A DNA stretch of 39,351 bases from an archaeon BMS3Abin17 (GTDB lineage: Archaea > Nanobdellota > Nanobdellia > Pacearchaeales > GW2011-AR1): NCBI GenBank assembly GCA_002897655.1, contig BDTJ01000023.1, positions 1-39,351 of the forward strand. Reading direction: 5' to 3'. The notes below the pieces were generated by a model that made no database searches, had not been told where the DNA came from, and worked only from the letters and a program-made list of their open reading frames with translations. How positions within the stretch are numbered: the first letter of the stretch is position 1; the number at the start of each line of letters is the position of its first letter. A program made the position numbers and the translations under genes. Shown piece after piece: positions 1-9,100 of this stretch.

Positions 1-31
1 TAGAAAGTTCCAACTAATTGAAACATTCATG

Positions 32-50
32 GAGCCGAGTATCTCGGCTC
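32..50. terminator. GC-rich hairpin at the left edge
   Basis: A perfect 8-bp stem (32-39 pairs with 43-50) closes a 3-nt loop and is followed by TTATAATC. It is strikingly GC-rich for this AT-rich sequence. It may end a transcript that enters from the left, or be a structured element before the GTG-started ORF at 83. The run of T after it is weak, so termination is only inferred. Confidence 0.45.
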
Positions 51-82
51 TTATAATCAATATTTTCTAGAATAAATGGTTA

Positions 83-295
83 GTGGAGATTCATTACTCC
101 ATCTTCAAAGATGGAGATTTCTTTTTAGTTGAAACTTCTAATATGAGTAAAAAGATGTTGCATGGAGATAAAGTCTATTCAAAGTTAGATTCAGCAAGGA
201 TAAATGAGGAGATTTTAAGATGGATTAATCATAATCAAGCAGTTCTTAATAGAGCATATCATGAATGGAATATTGTTCCAAGGTTTATGGCTTAA
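83..295 (+). CDS. Small hypothetical protein, GTG start
   Basis: This 70-residue ORF begins with GTG at 83; the in-frame codons upstream reach a TAG at 68 without an ATG. The protein is soluble, with no signal peptide or membrane segment, and ends in a helix-rich stretch (EEILRWINHNQAVLNRAYHEW). I do not recognise the family. A TATA-like stretch around 51-65 lies at a plausible distance for a short-leader archaeal transcript. It is followed by a separate promoter for the eS8 gene, so it is probably a single-gene unit. The unusual start and short length leave some doubt that it is translated. Confidence 0.5.
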   Translation: MEIHYSIFKDGDFFLVETSNMSKKMLHGDKVYSKLDSARINEEILRWINHNQAVLNRAYHEWNIVPRFMA

Positions 296-355
296 GATTT
301 ACACATAGCCATTAAAACAGAAAGGTATTTAAACAAAAAACCGACTTTTCTTATT

Positions 356-709
356 ATGAGAAAAGGAAAAAAGATATCTGGTGGAAAATACATCAAGAGA
401 AGAAAGAAAAAACTATATGAATCAGCAGGGCAAAAAAGAATAGTAAAACTTTCAGACAAAGAAAAAAGAAGGTCTAAAAGAACAATGGGTGGAAATCAAA
501 AGACATTTATGCTTAATGTGAAGTTTGTAAATCTTCCAAAAAACAAAAAGCTTGAGATAAAAAATGTTATTGAGACTCCTTCAAATAGATTCTTAGCAAG
601 ACAAAACATAATCACAAAAGGCACGATTGTCGAAACAGAATTGGGGAAAGTTCGTATAACAAATCGCCCAACCCAGGAAGGGGTTCTAAATGGGGTTTTG
701 GTTGAGTAA
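356..709 (+). CDS. rps8e: Ribosomal protein eS8 (S8e)
   Basis: The 117-residue protein matches the archaeal S8e family in length and sequence: a very basic N-terminus (GGKYIKRRKKKLYE), a central ETPSNRFLARQNIITKGTIVET segment split here as ETPSNR and GTIVETELGKVRITNRP, and an ending typical of the family (TQEGVLNGVLVE). It binds the small ribosomal subunit. An AT-rich box (TATTTAAA near 326-333) sits about 25 bp before the ATG, which fits a leaderless archaeal transcript. The next small ORF begins 2 bp after its stop, so the two may be co-transcribed. Identification is confident. Confidence 0.95.
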   Translation: MRKGKKISGGKYIKRRKKKLYESAGQKRIVKLSDKEKRRSKRTMGGNQKTFMLNVKFVNLPKNKKLEIKNVIETPSNRFLARQNIITKGTIVETELGKVRITNRPTQEGVLNGVLVE

Positions 710-710
710 A

Positions 711-929
711 ATGTTAAAAGGTTTAAAAGACAAGTTAGTGAAGAAAGGGGGTAATATAAAAGAGCAGATAAATTATGATAAAGAAATACTTGAAGGAGAC
801 CTTGATTCATCAATTATATGGTTTTATCTTACTTCTAAAAAAACAAGAAATACTATAAGAAGGCACTATAGAGCCTCTAAAATATTAGCTAATGCACACT
901 ATAATTTACATATAGGAAATTCTCCCTGA
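711..929 (+). CDS. Small basic hypothetical protein downstream of eS8
   Basis: The frame is open from 690, inside the eS8 gene, but the ATG at 711 is the better start because it follows the eS8 stop codon by a single base. From there it encodes 72 residues, beginning MLKGLKDKLVKKGG, mildly basic, with a helical charged N-terminus and RRHYRASKILANAHYN near the end. There is no signal peptide or metal-binding motif. I do not recognise the family. The tight spacing suggests translational coupling to eS8. Confidence 0.45.
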   Translation: MLKGLKDKLVKKGGNIKEQINYDKEILEGDLDSSIIWFYLTSKKTRNTIRRHYRASKILANAHYNLHIGNSP

Positions 930-983
930 CTTTTACCACTTTTGCAATACTATAAAAACCAAAAGCTTTATAAAAGAAAAATC

Positions 984-1011
984 TTTATAAATCTTACGTT
1001 AGATTTATAAA
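984..1011. promoter_or_regulatory. Near-perfect 28-bp palindrome covering the TFB TATA box
   Basis: Two 13-bp arms (984-996 and 999-1011) surround a central CG and match as inverted repeats at 12 of 13 positions. Each arm contains a TATA-box core (TTTATAAA-like). The right-hand box is about 25-30 bp before the tfb ATG at 1035, the normal spacing for a leaderless archaeal gene. The symmetry could allow transcription in both directions or be an operator for a dimeric regulator; either is inference. Confidence 0.55.
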
Positions 1012-1034
1012 TACAACACATCAATTCTTATAAA

Positions 1035-1958
1035 ATGACTGGAATAAAAAAATGTCCTGAATGTGAAAGCATTAACCTTACTTATGACTCTCACCTAGGA
1101 GAGATAATCTGCAATGACTGTGGCCTGGTTGTAGAGGAAAAAATGGTTGATACAGGTATTGACTTATCAGGAAAATTCGACAAATCAGAAAAAAAAGGCA
1201 GGGGAGGAGCACCAATAACAATACAAAAGTTTGACAAAGGGCTTACAACTAATGTTGGAGAAATCTCAGATATCTATAAACTAGAGCCAGGACAGACAAG
1301 AAAATTCTTAAGACTAAAAAAATGGCAGGAAAGAGTATCTACAAGTATTGAGCGAAATCTAAGACTTGCAATGGCAGAGCTAAGAGTTATTGCTTCTTAT
1401 CTAACTCTTCCAAATGTTGTAAGAGACGAAGCAGCTAGAATCTATAATTACGTTCTTCAAAGGGGTTTGGTAAGGGGCAGAAGTATGGAGTCAGTTATTG
1501 CGGCTTGTTTATATGCTGCATGTAGGTCGTATAACATCCCAAGAACACTTGATGAAATGGCAACTGCTTCAGATGTTGAAAGAAAAGAGATTGGAAGAAC
1601 CTATAGATTTGTTATAAGAAAACTTGGAATAAAAGTAAAACAAAGCTCTCCAAAAGACTATATCTCAAGATTCTCCTCTGTTCTTAAACTATCTCCTAAA
1701 ACCCAGAATGATGCTCTTAAAGTTTTAAAACAAGCAGAAGATGTTGAATTAACTTCTGGAAGAGGCCCAGCAGGAATTGCTGCAGCAGCCCTTTATGTTG
1801 CTGCTTTAATAAATGATGAAAAAAAGACTCAAAGAGAGGTTGCAGATATTGCAGGGATAACAGAAGTTACAATAAGAAATAGATATAAAGAACTCATAGA
1901 AAAACTCAAACTAGAAGATAAGATAAAGCAAAAAGAAGCAGAGTCAAGGAAAAAATAG
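1035..1958 (+). CDS. tfb: Transcription initiation factor TFB (TFIIB homologue)
   Basis: The 307-residue protein has the full TFB layout. An N-terminal zinc ribbon has cysteines at about 7, 10, 26 and 29 (CPEC and CNDC), followed by the linker with the B-finger region, then two cyclin-like repeats from about residue 105 to 295 (for example SVIAACLYAACR and GIAAAALYVAAL) and a C-terminal helix-turn-helix (QREVADIAGITEVTIRNRY). TFB bridges TBP at the TATA box and RNA polymerase. The promoter holds a palindrome over its own TATA box, so autoregulation is possible. It appears to be a single-gene transcript followed by a separate promoter for the glycosylase gene. Confidence 0.97.
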   Translation: MTGIKKCPECESINLTYDSHLGEIICNDCGLVVEEKMVDTGIDLSGKFDKSEKKGRGGAPITIQKFDKGLTTNVGEISDIYKLEPGQTRKFLRLKKWQERVSTSIERNLRLAMAELRVIASYLTLPNVVRDEAARIYNYVLQRGLVRGRSMESVIAACLYAACRSYNIPRTLDEMATASDVERKEIGRTYRFVIRKLGIKVKQSSPKDYISRFSSVLKLSPKTQNDALKVLKQAEDVELTSGRGPAGIAAAALYVAALINDEKKTQREVADIAGITEVTIRNRYKELIEKLKLEDKIKQKEAESRKK

Positions 1959-2010
1959 CTTCTTTTTGAGAATTCTAAAACTTTTTAAATTAAACCTTCA
2001 AAAGATTTCT

Positions 2011-2550
2011 ATGGAAAAATGTAATCAATGTCTAGGAGCTTCTAATTTCCATTATGGAGTAAGGGGGAAAAATGCAGATAGATCCAAAATTCTTTTTGTA
2101 CTTAATAAACCAGATAGCAGAACTCACTCGCTTTTTGGATATGAGGCCGCGCTCCAAGAGACAAAAACAGGACAACAATTAGCAGAAATCCTAAAATATA
2201 ACGGAATTACTTTTGAGGATATCTATCTGACAAATTTCTATAAATGCTCGCTTTCACATGACAGAGAACCCTCAAAAAAAGAGTATAAAAAATGTCTGAA
2301 AATTTTTAAAGAACAAATAAAAGAATTTAAACCAGAAAAAATAGTTTTATTCGGAAGGAATCCATATATGCATCTTTTTCCAGAAAGTTCTAAAAAAGAA
2401 AATTTAGAAAAAAAAGCAGGCAAGATATTGCACCTTAAACGAATTCCAGTAATGATTAGCCTGCATCCAAGCACAATATGGGCTCTGAGAGCTCCTGAAA
2501 AACAAGAAATCCACTATAGAAAAATTCAAGATTTCTTAACCAGACAGTAA
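2011..2550 (+). CDS. Uracil-DNA glycosylase superfamily protein (family 4-like)
   Basis: The frame opens at 1966, but a TTTTTAAAT box at about 1982-1990 is 25 bp before the ATG at 2011, so the leaderless start MEKCNQCLG is preferred (179 residues). Features shared with family 4 glycosylases are an N-terminal CxxC pair suited to an iron-sulfur cluster, a motif 1 region (ILFVLNKPDSRT), a middle YLTNFYKC matching the usual TNVVKC, a VLFGRNP strand, and ISLHPS near the end matching the catalytic HPS. The family removes uracil from DNA. Motif 1 differs from the canonical GEAPG, so substrate range is uncertain; only the superfamily is firm. Confidence 0.75.
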   Translation: MEKCNQCLGASNFHYGVRGKNADRSKILFVLNKPDSRTHSLFGYEAALQETKTGQQLAEILKYNGITFEDIYLTNFYKCSLSHDREPSKKEYKKCLKIFKEQIKEFKPEKIVLFGRNPYMHLFPESSKKENLEKKAGKILHLKRIPVMISLHPSTIWALRAPEKQEIHYRKIQDFLTRQ

Positions 2551-2583
2551 TAGTTTTAAACACTAAAAATCTCCTCTTTTCAT

Positions 2584-2667
2584 GCGGGGATGCCGGAGTG
2601 GCCAAACGGGTTAGGTTTAGGACCTAATAGCTTAGTGCTTACCTAGGTTCAAATCCTAGTCCCCGCA
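2584..2667 (+). tRNA. tRNA-Leu (UAG anticodon)
   Basis: A complete cloverleaf can be drawn. The 7-bp acceptor is GCGGGGA with TCCCCGC, the anticodon stem is TTAGG with CCTAA around the loop TTTAGGA (anticodon TAG), there is a long class II variable arm, and the T stem CTAGG/CCTAG has the loop TTCAAAT. The discriminator is A. CCA is not encoded. No intron is evident. Confidence 0.95.
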
Positions 2668-2720
2668 TATATATTCTCTATCAGAACAAACCTTAAATAA
2701 ACACGTTAACAAGACATTAA

Positions 2721-3140
2721 ATGAAAAAGGTATTTGGCAGATTGGTATCAATAATTGCTGCAATACCCTTAGTCTTATTATCTTTATCTAGTAGGGTATA
2801 CGCAGATAACTCTGGAGAAATACTAAATAAAATAATTTTATTAAAATCTGCAGAAAATATCATTAAAGAAGATGGGAAAAAAGGTTATGACTTACTTGAG
2901 GTATTAGAAAGGGGAGAACCATTACAATATCCTTCAAGAAGAGGAGAGGGAAAAATTACTATTAAAGAACCTAAACCTTCTTGTTATCACCCTATTCAAA
3001 AAGGCGACACACTTTCTAAAATAGCTATAAAATATAATACAAGTGTTGAAGTTTTATTGAAAATAAAATATAACAAATATATAACAGATAGGAGAATCAT
3101 ACACCCTGGCAAAAAAATTCAGATAAGAAGGGGTTGTTAG
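2721..3140 (+). CDS. Secreted LysM-domain protein
   Basis: The 139-residue protein starts with a Sec signal peptide (MKKVFGRLVSIIAAIPLVLL, cleavage probably after VYA near residue 28). A helical linker follows, and then one LysM domain at about residues 92-138, with the family landmarks HPIQKGDTLSKIAIKYNTSVEVL and HPGKKIQI split across the domain. LysM binds N-acetylglucosamine polymers such as peptidoglycan or chitin. Archaea do not make bacterial peptidoglycan, so the ligand may be a bacterial cell wall or another glycan. It is convergent with, and only 4 bp from, the giant SLT-domain protein, which suggests a shared surface role. Binding is known of the family; the target is inference. Confidence 0.85.
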   Translation: MKKVFGRLVSIIAAIPLVLLSLSSRVYADNSGEILNKIILLKSAENIIKEDGKKGYDLLEVLERGEPLQYPSRRGEGKITIKEPKPSCYHPIQKGDTLSKIAIKYNTSVEVLLKIKYNKYITDRRIIHPGKKIQIRRGC

Positions 3141-3144
3141 GGAG

Positions 3145-6100
3145 TTATTGGGAATCTAGATAATCAGATAATTCTTGGTACATAGACATAACATGTTCAA
3201 CATAATCATCATGGCCTGCAGTACAACCATAACCAACATAACCTCTAACAGCAGCTTCCCAGTTAATATATTCCACTTTTCTCCCACAATCCCCGCTAGA
3301 CGGATATAAAACATGTCCATCTTTATAAGAAGTGTGTTTTTCTTCAAGTATTTGTGCTCCAACATCAATATTCTTAGAAGGATTATTCAAAAGAATTTTT
3401 TTACATTCTGTAGAAGCAGAAGGAAGACCATATCTCCCACAATTAGAATATTTTCCTTCTGTATTTATCTGCATTAAACCAATAGAAGGATTTTCTATAG
3501 TTCCTTTTCCACAATTATTTTCACGCATCATAATAGCTAATAATAAGAGAGGATCCGAAATATCATTGTCATTAGATGCGTCAACAATTAATCCTGCATA
3601 AGATGCGCATTTATCATCACATTTACAAGATCTAATTTGAGCTTCATTTGAACCATAACCTTTAATAGGTGAAACAAAATTCTTTTTACTAGCATAATTA
3701 ATAGCATCAATCATATTCTTTTCAGTTCTAGATTTAAAATCATAAGAGGTTTTTCTTTCCTCAACAGGTTCTTCTTTCTCTTTTTCATCTTCTTCATCAT
3801 CTCCTTGCTTTGTTATTAAAAGATTTTTTACAAACCTCAAGTTCTCTTCTAAATTATTCCAAAAACCTTCTCCATTAATCTCTTTGTATTCATCGTCTGA
3901 TAAAAGAGGATTTTTTTGGTCATGTAATTGATCAATAAATTCTTTAATCTCATAATATTGAGAATACTTTGCACTTTCTCCAAATTGCCTCATAAGAGAA
4001 TCAACTTTTTTAAGAGTAGTTTCAAGAGTCCACTCTTCTTTTTTTGTTCCATCACTCAAATCAGTTTTACAACTAACAGATCTTCCAATATCATACCAAT
4101 TATCTTCAATTTTACAAGAGAATCCCTGCAGATTACTTATCATATTACATTCTTCTGCATCACAGATATCAATGCCATTCCCACAATCTTCACATCTTGT
4201 AATTGTTACACAAGAAACTCCTTCAAATGCAGATTTATCTTGAGAGATACAATATAATTTATGCTTATCTTTAATAGCTTCACATATTTCTTTAACACAA
4301 GTTACATCACCTCCACTATTTTGACAATCTTCGCAAGAGTTAGCATAATCTATTAAAGATTGTTCTTCCTTAGAAAATGTTGTCTTAATAACTTCGTCAC
4401 CTAATATTAAAACGCCATTTATTATCTCCTCTACTTTATATGTTTTCTCAAAGAATTTAACAGTCATTTCTTTTTTATTATAATCCTCAAATAGAACTTG
4501 TTGCTCTTCTCCAGAGGGTGTTTTAACAGTTAACCATTTCCCACCAATGCTAGGATCTACAAAAGGAGTAATCTTATCTATTTCTTTTCTAATCTCTTCC
4601 TCAGATCGATAACAGCAACAATCTACATCTTGAGTATACAATTCTTTAGAAAGTGTTATACATTCCTCTTTAGGTAAGAGTTTTCCTCTAGATAATCCAC
4701 TTGCTATGCAAAAATCATTACATGTTTTATCTTCTTCTTTAACTTCAGCATCTGTCTCTTCCCTCTTAATTGGCTCATACAGGTTTATAGCAAGCTCGCC
4801 ATATGTATTTGCTCTTAGCAGGAATAACTTTGCTTTATCATAATCCCAAAATACTTTGTCAATTATATCGCTTATTCTATTTATTTTAGTGACCAAATCA
4901 CCCTCATCCTCTATCTCCTTTACTTCTTTTTTAAACTTAGTCCCTTCAAGATAATCCCCCTCACTCCTTAAAGAATTCATATAATTCTCAGTCTGCTTCT
5001 TTAATATATCTCCTGCAGTAGAATTAAACACAACAGCATCTTTAATACTCTCTCTATCCATCCAGCATTTCATTTCTTTATTATCATCACAATAACCAAC
5101 TCTAATCCATCTACGCTTTTCTATTGCCTGATTATCACTTCCTTTTCCAGGATCATCTGTTGAACATATTCTTATTATTCCCATGTCATAAATCGCAGGA
5201 TTAACTGCATCATCAACCCCTTCCTGGATATTTGGGCTCAATAAACTATACACACTTGTGCTTCCTGAAACACACTCTTTTTCAGAAGTTATGTCTGTTC
5301 TCTCTGCCTGTTCTTTAACAGCCTGATCACTTATCCAATCAAGTGCAAACGAAGTTGAAACCTCTTTAAATCCGCATTCTTCTTGCCCATTAACCACAAT
5401 ACATAATTCCCTGTATCCAGAAGGCGCAGTAAAGTCTCTTGTCTCAGATGCATAATCTCCTGTTTTAATATAACCACTCGCAACATTATATCTGTCTCCT
5501 GTATCCTGATAATATGAGCTTTCTTGGTCTCCTTTCAAGTAAACACTATAATATGCTCTTGAATCTTTTCCTGCAGAAATGTGATAATAAACCTTATATT
5601 GTGAGATTGGAGGATTTGTCGCAGTTGTAAATGGAATCTCATGTAACCATCCTGTAAATTGAGGAGGTGAATCTGGTTCTGTCAGAGTATCTAATAAATT
5701 TCCGCCACTAGGATAAACTCCTGACACAGAAGCCTTGCAGATTTCTCCTCCAACTTCTTCTGTTGACCTTGCTTTAAATGCTTTGTAAGAGTTTGCAGCA
5801 TAATATTGTGTGAAATAATCAACTGATTTTCCTGCATTTTCCCATGCACTCTTGACTCCTAAATACTCTCCTCCTCCTCTGACATTTTGTCCTAACATAA
5901 CCTCCATGAGTTTTGGAATAATCATTTTTGTCAAAGGAAGTGCCTGTCTCCAGAAAAACTCGCACTTATGAATACTATAAATCTCGTCGCAGATTCCAAT
6001 CATCTGCCCTGTATCTAAGCTCTCCTGCAGGCAATCTCTGTGACTCTTCATTATAGTAACCCAGTTATCAATTCCTGCTTTTACCCCACTCAGGCAAATA

Positions 6101-9100
6101 GGTATGTAAATTCCTTCTTTATAGTTTGGAAGGCATAAAGCAAGACTTCCAATTATCCCTGATTGAATAACATCTTTAACAGGATATGCCCCTCCAAAAT
6201 CACACCTGCTTGAAGGGCAAATAACAGGGTCACAAACATTAAACATCCACTGACAATCTTCTACAGACATAAAATCAGAACACTGCATTTCTGGAACATC
6301 AACTGCAGGCCTTCCAACATAAGCCTTAACTTTACCGCAATTTGTCTTAATTATTATTCTTTCACTATTTTTATCTGCATTTGAAGCCTTATTAATTGCA
6401 TCAACTGCACAATCTATTATCTTTTTAGCCTCCTTTGTATCTAAGCCAGGAAACTGGTTATATGCCTCTCCTGTTCCAAGATTAACTGTCCTGCATATAT
6501 CATCATTAATTCCTGAGAAAAATTCTGCAATCCCATTTTGACCAACATTGCAGACAGTCATGCTACTCACTCTTCCTGAATCCTGATATGCTCCAATATT
6601 TCCAAATACAGGAAGCGTCTGCTTTGTTGTGACATACCAACCTTGCTCTACATCAAATGGAACAAGTGCAGGAAGCCCTTTGTATGGTTCTGTCTCATAA
6701 TACTTCACAACAGCTCCTGTCCTACCCTCACCTGCAACAGAAATAAACGGATTACTATATGATGATGAGTCGTATCGAGTAAAAGAATATTTGCTATTTA
6801 TCTCAGAGATAAGTGTTTGTTTTATACTATCATCAACTTCTCCACCTTTAAAAGTGAAGATATCATCAACAATATATTCATTACCTTTATTCTTATTTAA
6901 TTTTAATAACCATTTTTCTCCAGAAATACTCTCAGAACTATAAACAAATCCATGAATAAGATTGCCCTTCATGATACCTGTCCCAAAGACATTTTGATTA
7001 AAGACTTTTCCCTTGAATTTTACATCTTGAGAATCTTTTTCTTTTCCAATACTAACATCAACCCCTTCTAATCCATTACTTTTTAATTCACCACCTAATG
7101 ATTGAATTTCAACAACCTCCTCAGAATTCTCCTCAAGCTCAATCAATCTAGAGCATAATTTATTCTTGTAACTCTCATCCTTATCCGCCATATCTAATAA
7201 TGTATAAATATCTCTTGCATCTTCAATATAAACTAAACTTCCCTCTTTTGTAACATTAAATGCCTTGTAAATAGTTGATTCACTATCAAGAGGGATTGTT
7301 CTATCCTTACTTCCATCCTTGCAGGTTATATTCACTCTATCAGACAATTTATTTTTTATCTGAGGATAAAGCTCACTCATAACACCTTTTGTATCAACCC
7401 CTTTTTGCCCAAGAATATCTAAAATACTCCCTTCTTCAGAATATTTTTCATTTAGTTTTTTAGCAATTGCATTATAATCTTCAATAGATTTGGCATAATC
7501 CTCCACATCACTCTCAATTTCTTTTGATTTATCAAGAAGACATTCTTCTCTTGAAGAATAATCCCCTTCATTAACTAAATTATCACATTTAGAATACCAT
7601 TTAGTATTCATAACCTCTTTTCTCGCAATTGCTTTTCCACCTGTATTTGAAATAAGATTTTTGACAGTCAGGAAAGCCTCTGTAGCCAGGCAAGCCCCTT
7701 TCATTCCTTTAACAAACTTCCCAAGGTCCTCAGACCTTTCTTCCCATTCTTTGATTGAGTTGTTCAAATTCTTAATTTTTTCTTTTGTTTTTTCAGGAGA
7801 TAATTTAATTGCTCTTTGCTCAATTCCAATCTTAAAACTAAAATTAGCCTCTGTCCCCTCATTGCTGATGCTTGGCTTAAGAGTCACCTTTGCCATCCTT
7901 TTGAGATTGACATTTAATAAATTAAAACTATATCCACTCTCTCCTTTTGCAACACCTTTTTTAAGAGTTAAAGATTTAATAGGCATAATCACTTTTTCAC
8001 TAGCATCTAAAATACCTGTAGGGCGCAAATAAACCTCAATCTTGGCTGTTTCTTCATCTATAATCTTAACTAATTTTATATAATCATTACCCCATTCAGA
8101 ACCACCGTTATCCTTATTAGTAATTAATTTTTTACCATCTTCAAAATTTTTATCCCCCAAATCTTCTATTAATTTCTTGTTATTTTCATTAAGACTAAAT
8201 ACTTCCCCACCAAGGATTTTAAGATTAAAGAACCCTTTTTTAACTTCTGTCTCTGGAGCACTTACCCAATTACTCAAATCAGGTGACCATCTCCATTTTT
8301 TATCAAACTTGAAATAAATGGTAGTTGTGAATTTACCCCTATCAACAGAAAACATCATCTCACTCTCATTTCTTAAATCATCAAGATAAATAGTTTCATC
8401 GTTTTTAAGAACAACAGGGATTGGCTTTCCTCTGGGAGTCACAACATTTACCTCAGCACTATATTCCTCTTTAGTTGGCTCAATAATCTTTTCAAAAGTA
8501 ATTGTCTTTACTTTTCCATTAATTGACAAGGTTCTGCTGGGAATCTCAGAATTTGCTTTTCTATACTCATTTCCACAAATTCCATTATCACTATGAAGTA
8601 TATCAACAAGATTAGAATTAGGATATTCTTCTTTAAATTCATCGCATAATTCACTCATCCTCTCTTTTTGGTCAATCAAATCTGAGAGAGCTATACTTTC
8701 AAAAAAAGAATCCTCTCCATAAGTTATTCCATTTTCAACACTAGGATTCTCTTGTATTTTTGAATAAGTATCAACAAGTGTTTCATAATCACTCATGGCT
8801 GCTTCATAATAATCTTTAGCCTCTCCTTCTTTTAGAGCCCTGTCCTGTGGGCTTGAAACTCCTGAAATTGAAACTATTTTGCCCTTGAATTTTTCTGGAG
8901 TTCCCTGAACAATATTCCTATAACTTTCACCATCTTTTACCCATCCATAAAAATTTTGCACAGATGCTGAAACATATTTAGCATAACGTTTAAAGACATT
9001 TATATCCTCTCCACTATACTGGTTTGCTATTCTGGAAGTAAAAGAAAGCTCCTCTTCTGTCAATTTAGACCTTTGTTCAGGTATTGCCACAAGATATATA

